Assembly: GCA_003482695.1 (NCBI GenBank) | Contig: DMYC01000078.1 | Coordinates: 1 to 5,396, forward strand | DNA: 5,396 nucleotides | Reading direction: 5' to 3' | Origin: Clostridiales bacterium UBA8960 | Lineage (GTDB): Bacteria > Bacillota > Clostridia > Peptostreptococcales > Acidaminobacteraceae | Shown here: positions 1 through 5,396 of the stretch, piece after piece | How positions within the stretch are numbered: position 1 is the stretch's first letter | Layout: each line of letters begins with the position of its first letter | Made by a program: the position numbers and the translations under genes | Notes under the pieces: model-generated | Told to the model about the DNA's origin: nothing | What the model saw: the letters and a program-made list of their open reading frames with translations, nothing else | Databases searched by the model: none

Positions 1-498
1 GTCTTTCAGAAAACTTTGAAAACCGGTTTCACATTGCGGACAATAGCACTGATCTGAACCTTCATGGCCTAGCTCGTTATCTATCTGCCATGCGATAATG
101 GCAGGCTCGTTTTTGTAATGGTCCACGAGCTTTGTTACGATGCGTTCTGTTAGTCTTAAATACTCTGGGGCATTGTAACAATAAAGCCTTCTTCCACCAA
201 AGGCATGACTCACACCTATCCCGTTTACGGCGATCACATTTGGGTACTTTTTTGCGAACCATGCTGGAAACGTAGCTGTCGGTGTTCCAAAAATGACACT
301 TAATCCGCTTTTTTTAAGCGCCTCAATAATTGAATCAAAGAAGCTGAAATCAAATTCACCTTCCACCGGCTCCATCAAGTGCCATGCAAATTCTCCGATG
401 CGCACTGTATTGGCTCCCATTTTCACGATTCGTTCTATATCCTCTGCGAGCATCTCTATTGGCCAATGCTCTGGATAATAATCTACACCTAAAATCAT
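1..498 (-). CDS. GH42 beta-galactosidase, N-terminal part (gene runs off the left edge)
   Basis: This is the first 166 codons of a glycoside hydrolase family 42 beta-galactosidase, which removes terminal beta-D-galactose from galactosides. The start GVDYYPEHWP (residues 4-13), the segment GTPTATFPAW (71-80) and IDNELG (139-144) are family hallmarks. E142 after N141 is the expected acid/base catalyst; the nucleophile Glu lies beyond the window. Cys107, Cys151, Cys153 and Cys156 match, with an offset of one, the zinc-binding cysteines known from the Thermus A4 enzyme (106, 150, 152, 155). There is no signal peptide, so the enzyme should be cytoplasmic. The ATG at 496-498 is secure: an in-frame TGA lies at 508-510 and a GAGAGG ribosome site sits 5 bases upstream. 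Family members are usually about 650-700 residues, so roughly three quarters is missing. It lies 117 bp downstream of mglC on the same strand and is probably the distal gene of the operon. Whether it cleaves lactose, galactan fragments or small galactosides cannot be told. Confidence 0.95.
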   Translation of the reverse strand, partial: MILGVDYYPEHWPIEMLAEDIERIVKMGANTVRIGEFAWHLMEPVEGEFDFSFFDSIIEALKKSGLSVIFGTPTATFPAWFAKKYPNVIAVNGIGVSHAFGGRRLYCYNAPEYLRLTERIVTKLVDHYKNEPAIIAWQIDNELGHEGSDQCYCPQCETGFQSFLKD

Positions 499-503
499 AT
501 GGA

Positions 504-509
504 CCTCTC
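504..509 (-). promoter_or_regulatory. Ribosome binding site of the GH42 gene
   Basis: GAGAGG on the minus strand lies 5 bases before the ATG at 498. An overlapping ATG 13 bases further upstream (509-511) is out of frame, so this site and the in-frame TGA at 508-510 together fix the start of the beta-galactosidase. Confidence 0.7.
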
Positions 510-530
510 ATGGTTTCAATTGTTTTTTTC

Positions 531-602
531 AAAAAATAAAGGTCAATGATTTGAAAAGGGCGGCATAATGAAGGGGGCGCTGTCCAGTTCAAATATCGAC
601 CT
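531..602 (-). terminator. Interrupted stem-loop with T-rich tail between mglC and the GH42 gene; possible attenuator
   Basis: Read on the minus strand, AGGTC (598-602) and ATTTGAA (588-594) are matched by TTCAAAT (549-555) and GACCT (540-544). This gives 12 pairs split by a 3-by-4 internal loop, starting about 13 bases after the mglC stop. TTTATTTTTT (531-540) follows and overlaps the last base of the stem, as in an intrinsic terminator. The apical loop is 32 bases, C-rich with almost no internal pairing, which is much larger than in a normal terminator. It may reduce transcription into the beta-galactosidase gene, stabilise the mglBAC message, or be chance. No convincing promoter for the hydrolase gene was found in the rest of this 117-bp gap (499-615). 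Confidence 0.4.
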
Positions 603-615
603 AAGAAGAGGAGGA

Positions 616-1653
616 TTATTTTCTCTTTATATATTTACGATTATCGATAGCGACTGCTGTAACGATGATTAAACCTTTAATGATAAACTGAAGATACGGG
701 TTAACGCCGATAAATGACAATCCATACGCAATAACCTGGAAAATCAATACACCTGTTACGATACCTGCTATACTTCCGATACCACCTGAGAACGAGAGCC
801 CACCCACAATACATGCAGCGATGGCATCAAGCTCGTAACTGTTACCTGTGTTATTTGTGGCGGAGCCAATACGTGCCGCTTCCAGTGCACCACCCAGTCC
901 GTAAAATAAACCGGCCAATACATAGACCATAATAATCATCTTTGCGACATTTACGCCTGAAACAGCTGCAGCTTCAGCATTTCCGCCTACTGCAAACAAG
1001 TTTTTACCAAAACGCGTCTTGTTCCACAAAAACCACATGAAAGCGACTGCAATCATGGCATAGATGACTAAATACGGGATGAGAAAACCACCTACGTTAA
1101 AATTGCCTTGAGCCACTTTTGCGAATTTTGGATCAAGCCCACCGATTGGTTGTGCACCATAAGGCGGCCTATCATAATAAATCGAAGTAACGCCATAAAC
1201 GACAACCATCATACCAAGTGTTGCGATAAAAGGATCGACTTTGAATTTTGCAACGACAATACCATTGAGCATACTAAAAAAGCCAGTAATGAGCATAACG
1301 AGTACGATCGGAACAAACACACTTAGTTGAGGTAAATTTGGATACATTTTGTAAACATATTCTGGGGCTTGAAGCAAAGAAGCAGAAATAACAGCCGCGA
1401 GCCCGACTTGTCGACCTAGTGAAAGGTCAGTTCCTTTAGCCACGATTATCGTACCAACGCCTAAAGCAAATATGGTTCTTGTTGAGGCTTGAGTCAATAT
1501 GTTTGTAAAGTTTCTTACTGATATAAATCTTGGTTCAATGGCGATGATGACGACCATCAGCGCGAAAAGGACGATGATAATCGCATTATTCATCATAAAG
1601 TTTAAAACGTCCTTCTGTTTAATGTTCGAAAATTTGCTTTTTATCCTAGACAT
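616..1653 (-). CDS. mglC: Galactose/methyl-galactoside ABC transporter permease MglC
   Basis: This is the membrane channel subunit of the Mgl high-affinity galactose importer; two copies would pair with MglA. The 345 residues are close to the E. coli protein (336) and align almost end to end. Shared stretches include TKGTDLS-like AKGTDLSLGRQVGLAAV (72-88), LWNKTRFGKN (209-218), GGNAEAAAVSGVNV (223-236), RIGSATNN (261-268), ELDAIAACIVGG (274-285) and GVNPY (316-320). The segment around 222-237 is the cytoplasmic loop expected to contact the ATPase. About eight to ten hydrophobic helices are visible, for example near 22-40, 110-136, 141-158, 191-209, 238-257, 293-314 and 322-337. A basic C-terminus (KYIKRK) follows the last helix, as in E. 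coli (KYARKK). The ATG at 1651-1653 has a GGGGGAG ribosome site 8 bases upstream. The gene starts 14 bases after mglA ends, so the two are certainly cotranscribed and possibly coupled in translation. Confidence 0.96.
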   Translation of the reverse strand: MSRIKSKFSNIKQKDVLNFMMNNAIIIVLFALMVVIIAIEPRFISVRNFTNILTQASTRTIFALGVGTIIVAKGTDLSLGRQVGLAAVISASLLQAPEYVYKMYPNLPQLSVFVPIVLVMLITGFFSMLNGIVVAKFKVDPFIATLGMMVVVYGVTSIYYDRPPYGAQPIGGLDPKFAKVAQGNFNVGGFLIPYLVIYAMIAVAFMWFLWNKTRFGKNLFAVGGNAEAAAVSGVNVAKMIIMVYVLAGLFYGLGGALEAARIGSATNNTGNSYELDAIAACIVGGLSFSGGIGSIAGIVTGVLIFQVIAYGLSFIGVNPYLQFIIKGLIIVTAVAIDNRKYIKRK

Positions 1654-1661
1654 ATGGTCAT

Positions 1662-1668
1662 CTCCCCC
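1662..1668 (-). promoter_or_regulatory. Ribosome binding site of mglC, touching the mglA stop codon
   Basis: GGGGGAG on the minus strand begins with the last base of the mglA TAG stop and ends 8 bases before the mglC ATG. The overlap means that ribosomes finishing mglA cover or expose this site, an arrangement that fits translational coupling of ATPase and permease. Confidence 0.75.
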
Positions 1669-3185
1669 TATAAATATTTAGAAGATAGTCTCAAAATTTC
1701 TTCTTGAGTCGTTTCTTTCGTATTGACGATTCCAGCCAATCTGCCGTTGCTCATGACCATGATTCTATCCGTTATTCCGAGTAATTCAGGCATTTCAGAC
1801 GATACCATGATGACGCCTTTGCCTTTTGCAGCAAGCTCGATCATCAACTGATAAATGTCGAACTTCGCACCAACGTCGATGCCTCGAGTTGGTTCGTCCA
1901 TAAGAAGTACCTCTGGTTCGGTGAGAAGCCATCTACCGATGATGACCTTTTGCTGATTACCACCTGAAAGTGAAATGATTCGCGTTCTATTATGCGGGGT
2001 TTTCACTCTCATGCTGTTGACGACCCAATTCGTGTCTTTAACAATTTTATTGTGATCAAGAACCGAAAAGCGTTTTACATATCGATCGATATTGGCGATG
2101 ACTGAATTAAAGTATATGTCTTGATTTGGAAAGATTCCAGTTGCACGTCTTTCTTCAGTAACAAGCGCAAAACCATGCTTAATGGCATCTTTTGAATGAT
2201 GAAATTTCATCTCTTTTCCGTGCAAGTAAATTTTTCCTGTTGCTTGCCGCTCTGCAAATATCGATTCGAGCACATCGGTTCTTCTCGCACCCACTAGACC
2301 AGCAACCCCTAAAATCTCACCTTTTCTAAGTTCAAACGACACATCCTTGATAGAAGGCTGAAACACCGCTGTCAAGTTTTCAACTTTCAAGATCACTTCC
2401 GTCGGTTGATTTGTTTTAGGCGGGAAACGATGTGTAAGGTCTCTACCTACCATCAAACTGATGATTTCATCTGTTGTAATCTCTTCGATGTGTTTCGTGG
2501 CAATCCACTTGCCATCCCTCATGACGGTCACTTCGTCACAAATTTGAGCTATTTCCTCCATTTTATGGGAAATATATATGACTGAAACACTTTTTGCCTT
2601 TAAAGATTTAATAATTTTAAATAAGTGTCCTACTTCTTTTTCAGTAAGCGAAGAGGTTGGCTCATCCATAACGATAAGCTTTGAGTTGTAAGAAACCGCT
2701 TTTGCGATTTCCACCATTTGAGCTTCTGAAACTTGAAGATCACCCACTTTTTTGCGTGGATCCAGGTTAATATCAAGCTCTTTGAATATTCTTAGCGTGT
2801 CCTCATACATCTTCTCTTCATCGACAAAAATGCCTTTCAAAGGAAATCGGCCTAACCATATATTGTCCATGATGCGTGTGCTTTTTACTTGATTCAACTC
2901 TTGATGAACCATGGACACACCGTTATCAAGTGCATGCTTTGAAGATGTAAACTTTTCTTCTTTGCCTTCGATAAGAAGCGTACCTGTGTCCATGTGATAA
3001 ATTCCGAATAAGCATTTCATCAACGTGGATTTTCCAGCACCATTTTCCCCCATCAAGGCATGAACGCTTCCTTTACGTACCTTCAAAGTGACGCCATCTA
3101 ATGCTTTAACCCCAGGAAACTCCTTGGAGACTTCAATCATTTCCAACAAATATTGCATATTGTCTTTCATTGATTCATCTTGCAT
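1668..3185 (-). CDS. mglA: Galactose/methyl-galactoside ABC transporter ATP-binding protein MglA
   Basis: This is the cytoplasmic ATPase that powers Mgl import; at 505 residues it matches E. coli MglA (506). It has two fused nucleotide-binding domains, as in the sugar ABC subfamily of MglA, RbsA and XylG. Domain 1 has Walker [10 protein letters not shown] (46-54), Q-loop Gln95, a divergent signature VSEAQM (152-157), Walker B LIVMDE (170-175) and switch His207. Domain 2 has a degenerate Walker A GLVGARRT (296-303) without the usual GKS/T, a canonical signature LSGGNQQ (406-412), Walker B VLLMDE (426-431), and Ser463 where the switch histidine would be. This asymmetry is normal for the subfamily, not damage. 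The ATG at 3183-3185 is chosen because AAGGAGG lies 8 bases upstream; Met6 and Met10 are less well placed. The gene follows mglB after a 141-bp gap containing a terminator-like hairpin and precedes mglC by 14 bp. Homology alone could suggest a ribose transporter, but the MglB and MglC neighbours settle the identity. Confidence 0.96.
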   Translation of the reverse strand: MQDESMKDNMQYLLEMIEVSKEFPGVKALDGVTLKVRKGSVHALMGENGAGKSTLMKCLFGIYHMDTGTLLIEGKEEKFTSSKHALDNGVSMVHQELNQVKSTRIMDNIWLGRFPLKGIFVDEEKMYEDTLRIFKELDINLDPRKKVGDLQVSEAQMVEIAKAVSYNSKLIVMDEPTSSLTEKEVGHLFKIIKSLKAKSVSVIYISHKMEEIAQICDEVTVMRDGKWIATKHIEEITTDEIISLMVGRDLTHRFPPKTNQPTEVILKVENLTAVFQPSIKDVSFELRKGEILGVAGLVGARRTDVLESIFAERQATGKIYLHGKEMKFHHSKDAIKHGFALVTEERRATGIFPNQDIYFNSVIANIDRYVKRFSVLDHNKIVKDTNWVVNSMRVKTPHNRTRIISLSGGNQQKVIIGRWLLTEPEVLLMDEPTRGIDVGAKFDIYQLMIELAAKGKGVIMVSSEMPELLGITDRIMVMSNGRLAGIVNTKETTQEEILRLSSKYL

Positions 3186-3193
3186 GGATTACG

Positions 3194-3200
3194 CCTCCTT
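3194..3200 (-). promoter_or_regulatory. Strong ribosome binding site of mglA
   Basis: AAGGAGG on the minus strand is near-consensus and lies 8 bases before the ATG at 3185. It selects this start over the in-frame Met codons at residues 6 and 10. A strong site here may partly offset loss of transcript at the upstream hairpin. Confidence 0.85.
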
Positions 3201-3274
3201 TCAACTATATAGTAAATACCCATTAAACAAATGTGTAATTTTTTCTTTCTCATCGTGTAGCAAATTCTTTTCTC

Positions 3275-3307
3275 AAAAAATTCGAGATGCAGATCTGCAT
3301 CTGGAAT
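3275..3307 (-). terminator. Hairpin plus T-tract after mglB: leaky intra-operon terminator or mRNA-stabilising structure
   Basis: An 18-bp perfect palindrome, AGATGCAGATCTGCATCT (3285-3302), can fold with seven pairs and a GATC tetraloop. After one mismatched pair (3284/3303) the stem continues with ATTC/GAAT (3280-3283 and 3304-3307). On the minus strand six Ts follow (3275-3280, sharing one base with the stem). The stem begins 20 bases after the mglB stop codon and 90 bases before mglA. This is the usual architecture of an intrinsic terminator. Because no good promoter is seen before mglA, it is probably leaky, letting some transcripts continue. A hairpin after the binding-protein gene is a known way to make more binding protein than membrane components. 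Confidence 0.8.
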
Positions 3308-3326
3308 CGTTTAAATCAAAATGACC

Positions 3327-4355
3327 TTATTTGTATGCTTCTTCAGCAAATGCGATATTGTCGATTGTAACGGCTACATAAGGTACGCGGACTGCTTTAG
3401 ATGAATCGAGAACCCATGAAGTACCATCTAGAACATCTTTGCCAAGCGCTGCATTAAGTGCTAAATCAAATGTAGCACCACCTTGGTTTTTAGCATCATT
3501 AAGTACTGTACCAACCATTTTACCCGCTTTGATTTGTTCAAGTGCATCTGGAATCGCGTCTACACCGACAACCGGCATAAATTTGCCACCATCAAAGTAA
3601 CCTGCAGCATTTAACGATTGAATCGCACCAAGTGCCATACCGTCATTATTACAGATAACCATTTCGATTGCATCGCCGTGCTTAGCAATCCATGCATCCA
3701 TCAACTCTTTACCTTTTACTGAATCCCACATACCTGTTTGAAGTTCTAGTTCTTCCACTTTTACGCCATTTGCAACAGCTGTTTCAACTGCGAACTTAGT
3801 TCTAGCTTCTGCATCAGGATGACCTGGCTCGCCTTTTAATAAAACGTAAGACATAACGCCATCGCCATTTCTATCCCAAGCTGGATTTGCTTTCCAAGAA
3901 TTTGCGATAATTTCACCTTGAATAACGCCTGCTTCTGCTGATGCAGTACCAACATACCACGCTTTATCATAGCTCGCTAAGACTGCAGCATCTGGCTCTT
4001 TATTAAAGAAAATTACAGGAAGGTTTGCCGCTTTAGCTTTTTCGATGATTGCGCTTGCAGCTTGTGGATCTACAAGGTTAATCGCTAAAGATTTTGCACC
4101 TTTTGAAATCATAGTGTCTACTTGATCGTTTTGTGTTGCTTGAGAATTCTGTGAGTCATTCATTTCAAGTTTCGCTTTATCAGTTGCTTTTGTTTCAATT
4201 GCTCTTCTTACGAATGACATGAAGTTGTCATCGTATTTGTAGATTGTAACGCCGATTGTCGGAACAGCACCAGCAGAATCTTCAGTCTTTGCTGTACATG
4301 CTGCTAAAGATAAAACCATAACCAACATCAATAAAAGTGCAATAAACTTTTTCAT
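3327..4355 (-). CDS. mglB: Galactose/glucose-binding lipoprotein MglB
   Basis: This is the extracytoplasmic substrate-binding protein of the Mgl importer. Residues 1-20 form a lipoprotein signal peptide (basic MKK, a hydrophobic run, lipobox LAAC) with Cys20 as the lipidated residue, expected in a Gram-positive cell and unlike the free periplasmic E. coli protein. The mature part closely follows E. coli MglB. Its sugar-contact residues are all present: Asp43, Phe45, Asn118, His179, Asp181, Arg185, Trp210, Asn237, Asp266 and Asn286, corresponding to E. coli Asp14, Phe16, Asn91, His152, Asp154, Arg158, Trp183, Asn211, Asp236 and Asn256. An EF-hand-like calcium loop DRNGDGVMS (161-169) is kept with its distant ligand Glu231 (E. 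coli Glu205), although E. coli Gln142 is Ser169 here. D-galactose or D-glucose is therefore the expected ligand, with beta-methyl- or glyceryl-galactoside possible. The ATG at 4353-4355 follows GGGGAG by 7 bases. It is the first gene after the regulated promoter at 4394-4422. Confidence 0.97.
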   Translation of the reverse strand: MKKFIALLLMLVMVLSLAACTAKTEDSAGAVPTIGVTIYKYDDNFMSFVRRAIETKATDKAKLEMNDSQNSQATQNDQVDTMISKGAKSLAINLVDPQAASAIIEKAKAANLPVIFFNKEPDAAVLASYDKAWYVGTASAEAGVIQGEIIANSWKANPAWDRNGDGVMSYVLLKGEPGHPDAEARTKFAVETAVANGVKVEELELQTGMWDSVKGKELMDAWIAKHGDAIEMVICNNDGMALGAIQSLNAAGYFDGGKFMPVVGVDAIPDALEQIKAGKMVGTVLNDAKNQGGATFDLALNAALGKDVLDGTSWVLDSSKAVRVPYVAVTIDNIAFAEEAYK

Positions 4356-4362
4356 AATTCAT

Positions 4363-4368
4363 CTCCCC
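4363..4368 (-). promoter_or_regulatory. Ribosome binding site of mglB
   Basis: GGGGAG on the minus strand lies 7 bases before the ATG at 4355. The same GGGGAGATGA context recurs before mglC (1658-1667), so the two starts resemble each other while mglA uses AAGGAGG. Confidence 0.8.
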
Positions 4369-4392
4369 AAGTAAATTTGTGTACTACAACTT

Positions 4393-4418
4393 CATATTAG
4401 TAAATATTTACGAATATG
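4393..4418 (-). promoter_or_regulatory. 26-bp operator-like inverted repeat in the mglB promoter
   Basis: The core GTAAATATTTAC (4400-4411) is a perfect palindrome. It extends symmetrically to CATATTCG on one side and CTAATATG on the other, giving 26 bp with one mismatched pair (4399/4412). The repeat fills the whole spacer between the -35 and -10 boxes and overlaps both, so a bound protein would block RNA polymerase. The adjacent LacI-family gene is the natural candidate to bind it. The centre is a TpA step, not the CpG typical of many LacI-family operators. It has no T-tract and is too close to the promoter to be read mainly as a terminator for the regulator gene. Confidence 0.8.
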
Positions 4419-4422
4419 TCAA
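4394..4422 (-). promoter_or_regulatory. Sigma-A-type promoter of the mgl operon
   Basis: On the minus strand the -35 box is TTGACA (4417-4422, full consensus), followed by an exact 17-base spacer and a -10 box TAATAT (4394-4399, four of six consensus bases). The predicted start is near 4386, leaving a leader of about 30 bases before mglB. The A/T-rich sequence just upstream (4423-4440), which includes the end of the repressor gene, could act as an UP element. The spacer is occupied by the operator-like repeat, so strong but repressible transcription is expected. Confidence 0.85.
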
Positions 4423-4433
4423 GAATATTTTAC

Positions 4434-5396
4434 TTAAACTTTACATGTACTCTCGCGAACTTGTAAAGTTGTCGGGACGATGACTTTTTTTGGAATGTCC
4501 CTTTTTCTGACGATTCGTTCCAGCAGCAATTCAACTGCTGTCTCTCCCATAAACTCTTTATGAACTCTGACTGTCGTAAGGGGTGGCACTGTATACTTAG
4601 AGGTTGGAATGTCATTAAAGGCAACCACATTAATGTCTCTCGGCACTTTTAATCCACATTCATGAATCGCTCTAAGAACCCCGATGGCTATTGAATCACT
4701 CGCTACGAAAAAGGCTGTCGGTAATTTCTCAGACGCTTTTATCGCGTGTTTCATCAACTTGTAACCCGATTCTGCCAAGAAGGCGCCTACATACATATTG
4801 CTTTCGTCAAATGCACCAAGTTCCGTCATGTGTGATCTAAAAACACTCTCACGTCTTTCACCTAGTGCAACAAGTTCATGACCTACATGCTCGCGTCCAC
4901 CAATATAGCCAATATTACGATGGCCTAGTGACCACAAGTAATTAAGTGCGCCTGTCACCGCTTTTTCGAAATCAATAACCACACAATCAAACATTTCTTC
5001 TTTTGGAGAGGAATCGACAAATACGATATTCTGAGATCTTTCATAAATTTTTGAAATCTGGCCATCCGTAAATTTGCCTATGGCAATAAACCCGTCAACC
5101 GATTCCAATTTCTGAAAGTCATATTCGTCAGGTTTGAAAATTTTCACGATTTCAACGTTGTTTTCATAGCACATTTTCTCGATGCCCAACCTGATTGACA
5201 TGTAATAGGGGTCATCGAGTTCTTGTGTCATCGTGTACCAGTGCACAAGGCCAATCTTGATCTTCTTAGGCATCTTGTCCACATTTCTTTTACGAGGTGG
5301 CATGTAATCCAACGATTCAGCGATTTCAAAAATTAGCTTTCGCTTATCATCGGAAACCGAGAGCGTTTCATCGTAATTGAGTACTCTGGATACAGT
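4434..5396 (-). CDS. LacI-family repressor, GanR/EbgR-like (N-terminus cut by the right edge)
   Basis: This is a sugar-responsive DNA-binding repressor of the LacI/GalR family; 320 residues and the stop are visible. The frame is open to base 5396, and its first residues TVSRVLNYDETLSV are the second half of the LacI helix-turn-helix, including the recognition helix. By comparison with EbgR about 16 residues are missing, so the whole protein is near 336. Helix LIFEIAESLDYMPP (21-34) completes the DNA-binding domain, and a periplasmic-binding-protein-like effector domain starts at KIGLVHW (47-53). Features shared with E. coli EbgR and B. subtilis GanR include DDPYYMSIRLGIEKMC (61-76), FVASDSIAIGVLRAIHE (230-246) and FNDIPTSKYTVPPLTTVR (260-277). 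Both relatives control beta-galactosidase genes, which fits the GH42 gene here. A start at the TTG of 5310-5312 would wrongly delete the DNA-binding domain. The hinge segment (32-45) lacks the usual ARxL pattern. The gene ends 11 bases before the mglB -35 box, and its own promoter lies outside the window. Confidence 0.93.
   Translation of the reverse strand, partial: TVSRVLNYDETLSVSDDKRKLIFEIAESLDYMPPRKRNVDKMPKKIKIGLVHWYTMTQELDDPYYMSIRLGIEKMCYENNVEIVKIFKPDEYDFQKLESVDGFIAIGKFTDGQISKIYERSQNIVFVDSSPKEEMFDCVVIDFEKAVTGALNYLWSLGHRNIGYIGGREHVGHELVALGERRESVFRSHMTELGAFDESNMYVGAFLAESGYKLMKHAIKASEKLPTAFFVASDSIAIGVLRAIHECGLKVPRDINVVAFNDIPTSKYTVPPLTTVRVHKEFMGETAVELLLERIVRKRDIPKKVIVPTTLQVRESTCKV

Noticed and set aside
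17..31. Near-palindrome around AAACCGGTTT, superficially like a regulator site
   Set aside because: It lies inside the GH42 coding sequence, has an unequal spacing for a cre site, and has no promoter nearby.
539..544. TTGACC as a -35 box for a promoter of the GH42 gene
   Set aside because: At 17-18 bases downstream the sequence ACAATT/CAATTG matches the -10 consensus poorly, so a separate promoter is not supported.
601..617. Plus-strand GAGGAGG resembling a strong ribosome binding site
   Set aside because: No plausible plus-strand gene follows; the sequence lies at the end of mglC and the start of the intergenic gap on the opposite strand.
1108..1326. Plus-strand open frame opposite mglC, and similar short frames on both strands elsewhere
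   Set aside because: They overlap well-supported genes, show no recognisable domain, and lack convincing ribosome sites; they are shadows of the coding strand.
3204..3209. TATAGT, a good -10-like hexamer just before mglA
   Set aside because: Only weak -35 matches lie 15-17 bases upstream, and a start about seven bases downstream would fall inside the ribosome binding site at 3194-3200.
3302..3316. Minus-strand sequence with one mismatch to a CcpA catabolite-repression (cre) consensus
   Set aside because: The mismatch hits the conserved G. A rough calculation gives about two such one-mismatch hits by chance in both strands of this window, and the site lies after mglB instead of at the promoter.
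4369..4378. AGTAAAT half-operator motifs in the mglB leader and before mglA (3211-3217)
   Set aside because: The same heptamer also occurs inside mglA coding sequence (2225-2231), and neither copy has a matching second arm, so chance in A/T-rich DNA is sufficient.
5310..5312. TTG codon as a start for a 292-residue repressor
   Set aside because: The frame is open upstream to the window edge and encodes the expected helix-turn-helix; this TTG is an internal leucine codon.

Overview
The window carries most of one sugar-uptake cluster, all on the minus strand. In transcription order (right to left) it holds a LacI-family repressor (cut by the right edge), the galactose/methyl-galactoside ABC transporter mglB-mglA-mglC, and a glycoside hydrolase family 42 (GH42) beta-galactosidase (cut by the left edge). 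The clean AGGAGG-type ribosome sites, moderately low GC (about 40% by eye), a lipoprotein-type binding protein and the GanR/EbgR-like regulator point to a Gram-positive, probably Bacillota (Clostridia- or Bacilli-like) host. The genus cannot be told from this sequence. The standard genetic code fits, and the three transporter genes look intact.

Layout. Positions 4434-5396 hold the repressor gene. Its reading frame stays open to the window edge and includes most of the DNA-binding domain, so only about 16 N-terminal residues appear to be missing. Positions 4356-4433 hold a sigma-A-type promoter (TTGACA, 17 bp, TAATAT) wrapped in a 26-bp inverted repeat with one mismatched pair, the obvious operator. 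Then comes mglB (3327-4355), the periplasmic-type sugar-binding lipoprotein. A 141-bp gap (3186-3326) follows, with a hairpin and T-tract that looks like a partial terminator. mglA (1668-3185) is the double ATPase and mglC (616-1653) the permease, only 14 bp apart. A 117-bp gap (499-615) holds a long interrupted dyad with a T-rich 3' side. The first 166 codons of the GH42 enzyme run from 498 to the left edge. No gene-free stretch exceeds 300 bases.

How the parts fit. MglB captures galactose or a small galactoside outside the membrane, MglC and MglA import it with ATP hydrolysis, and the cytoplasmic GH42 enzyme can split beta-galactosides. The repressor most likely senses a galactoside or galactose and blocks the mglB promoter. 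The hairpin after mglB would give more binding protein than ATPase and permease.

This is mostly a recognisable system and I see no unknown machine in it. The points most worth checking are the pairing of a monosaccharide-type Mgl importer with an intracellular beta-galactosidase, the repressor's atypical hinge next to an A/T-centred operator, and the two intra-operon RNA structures.
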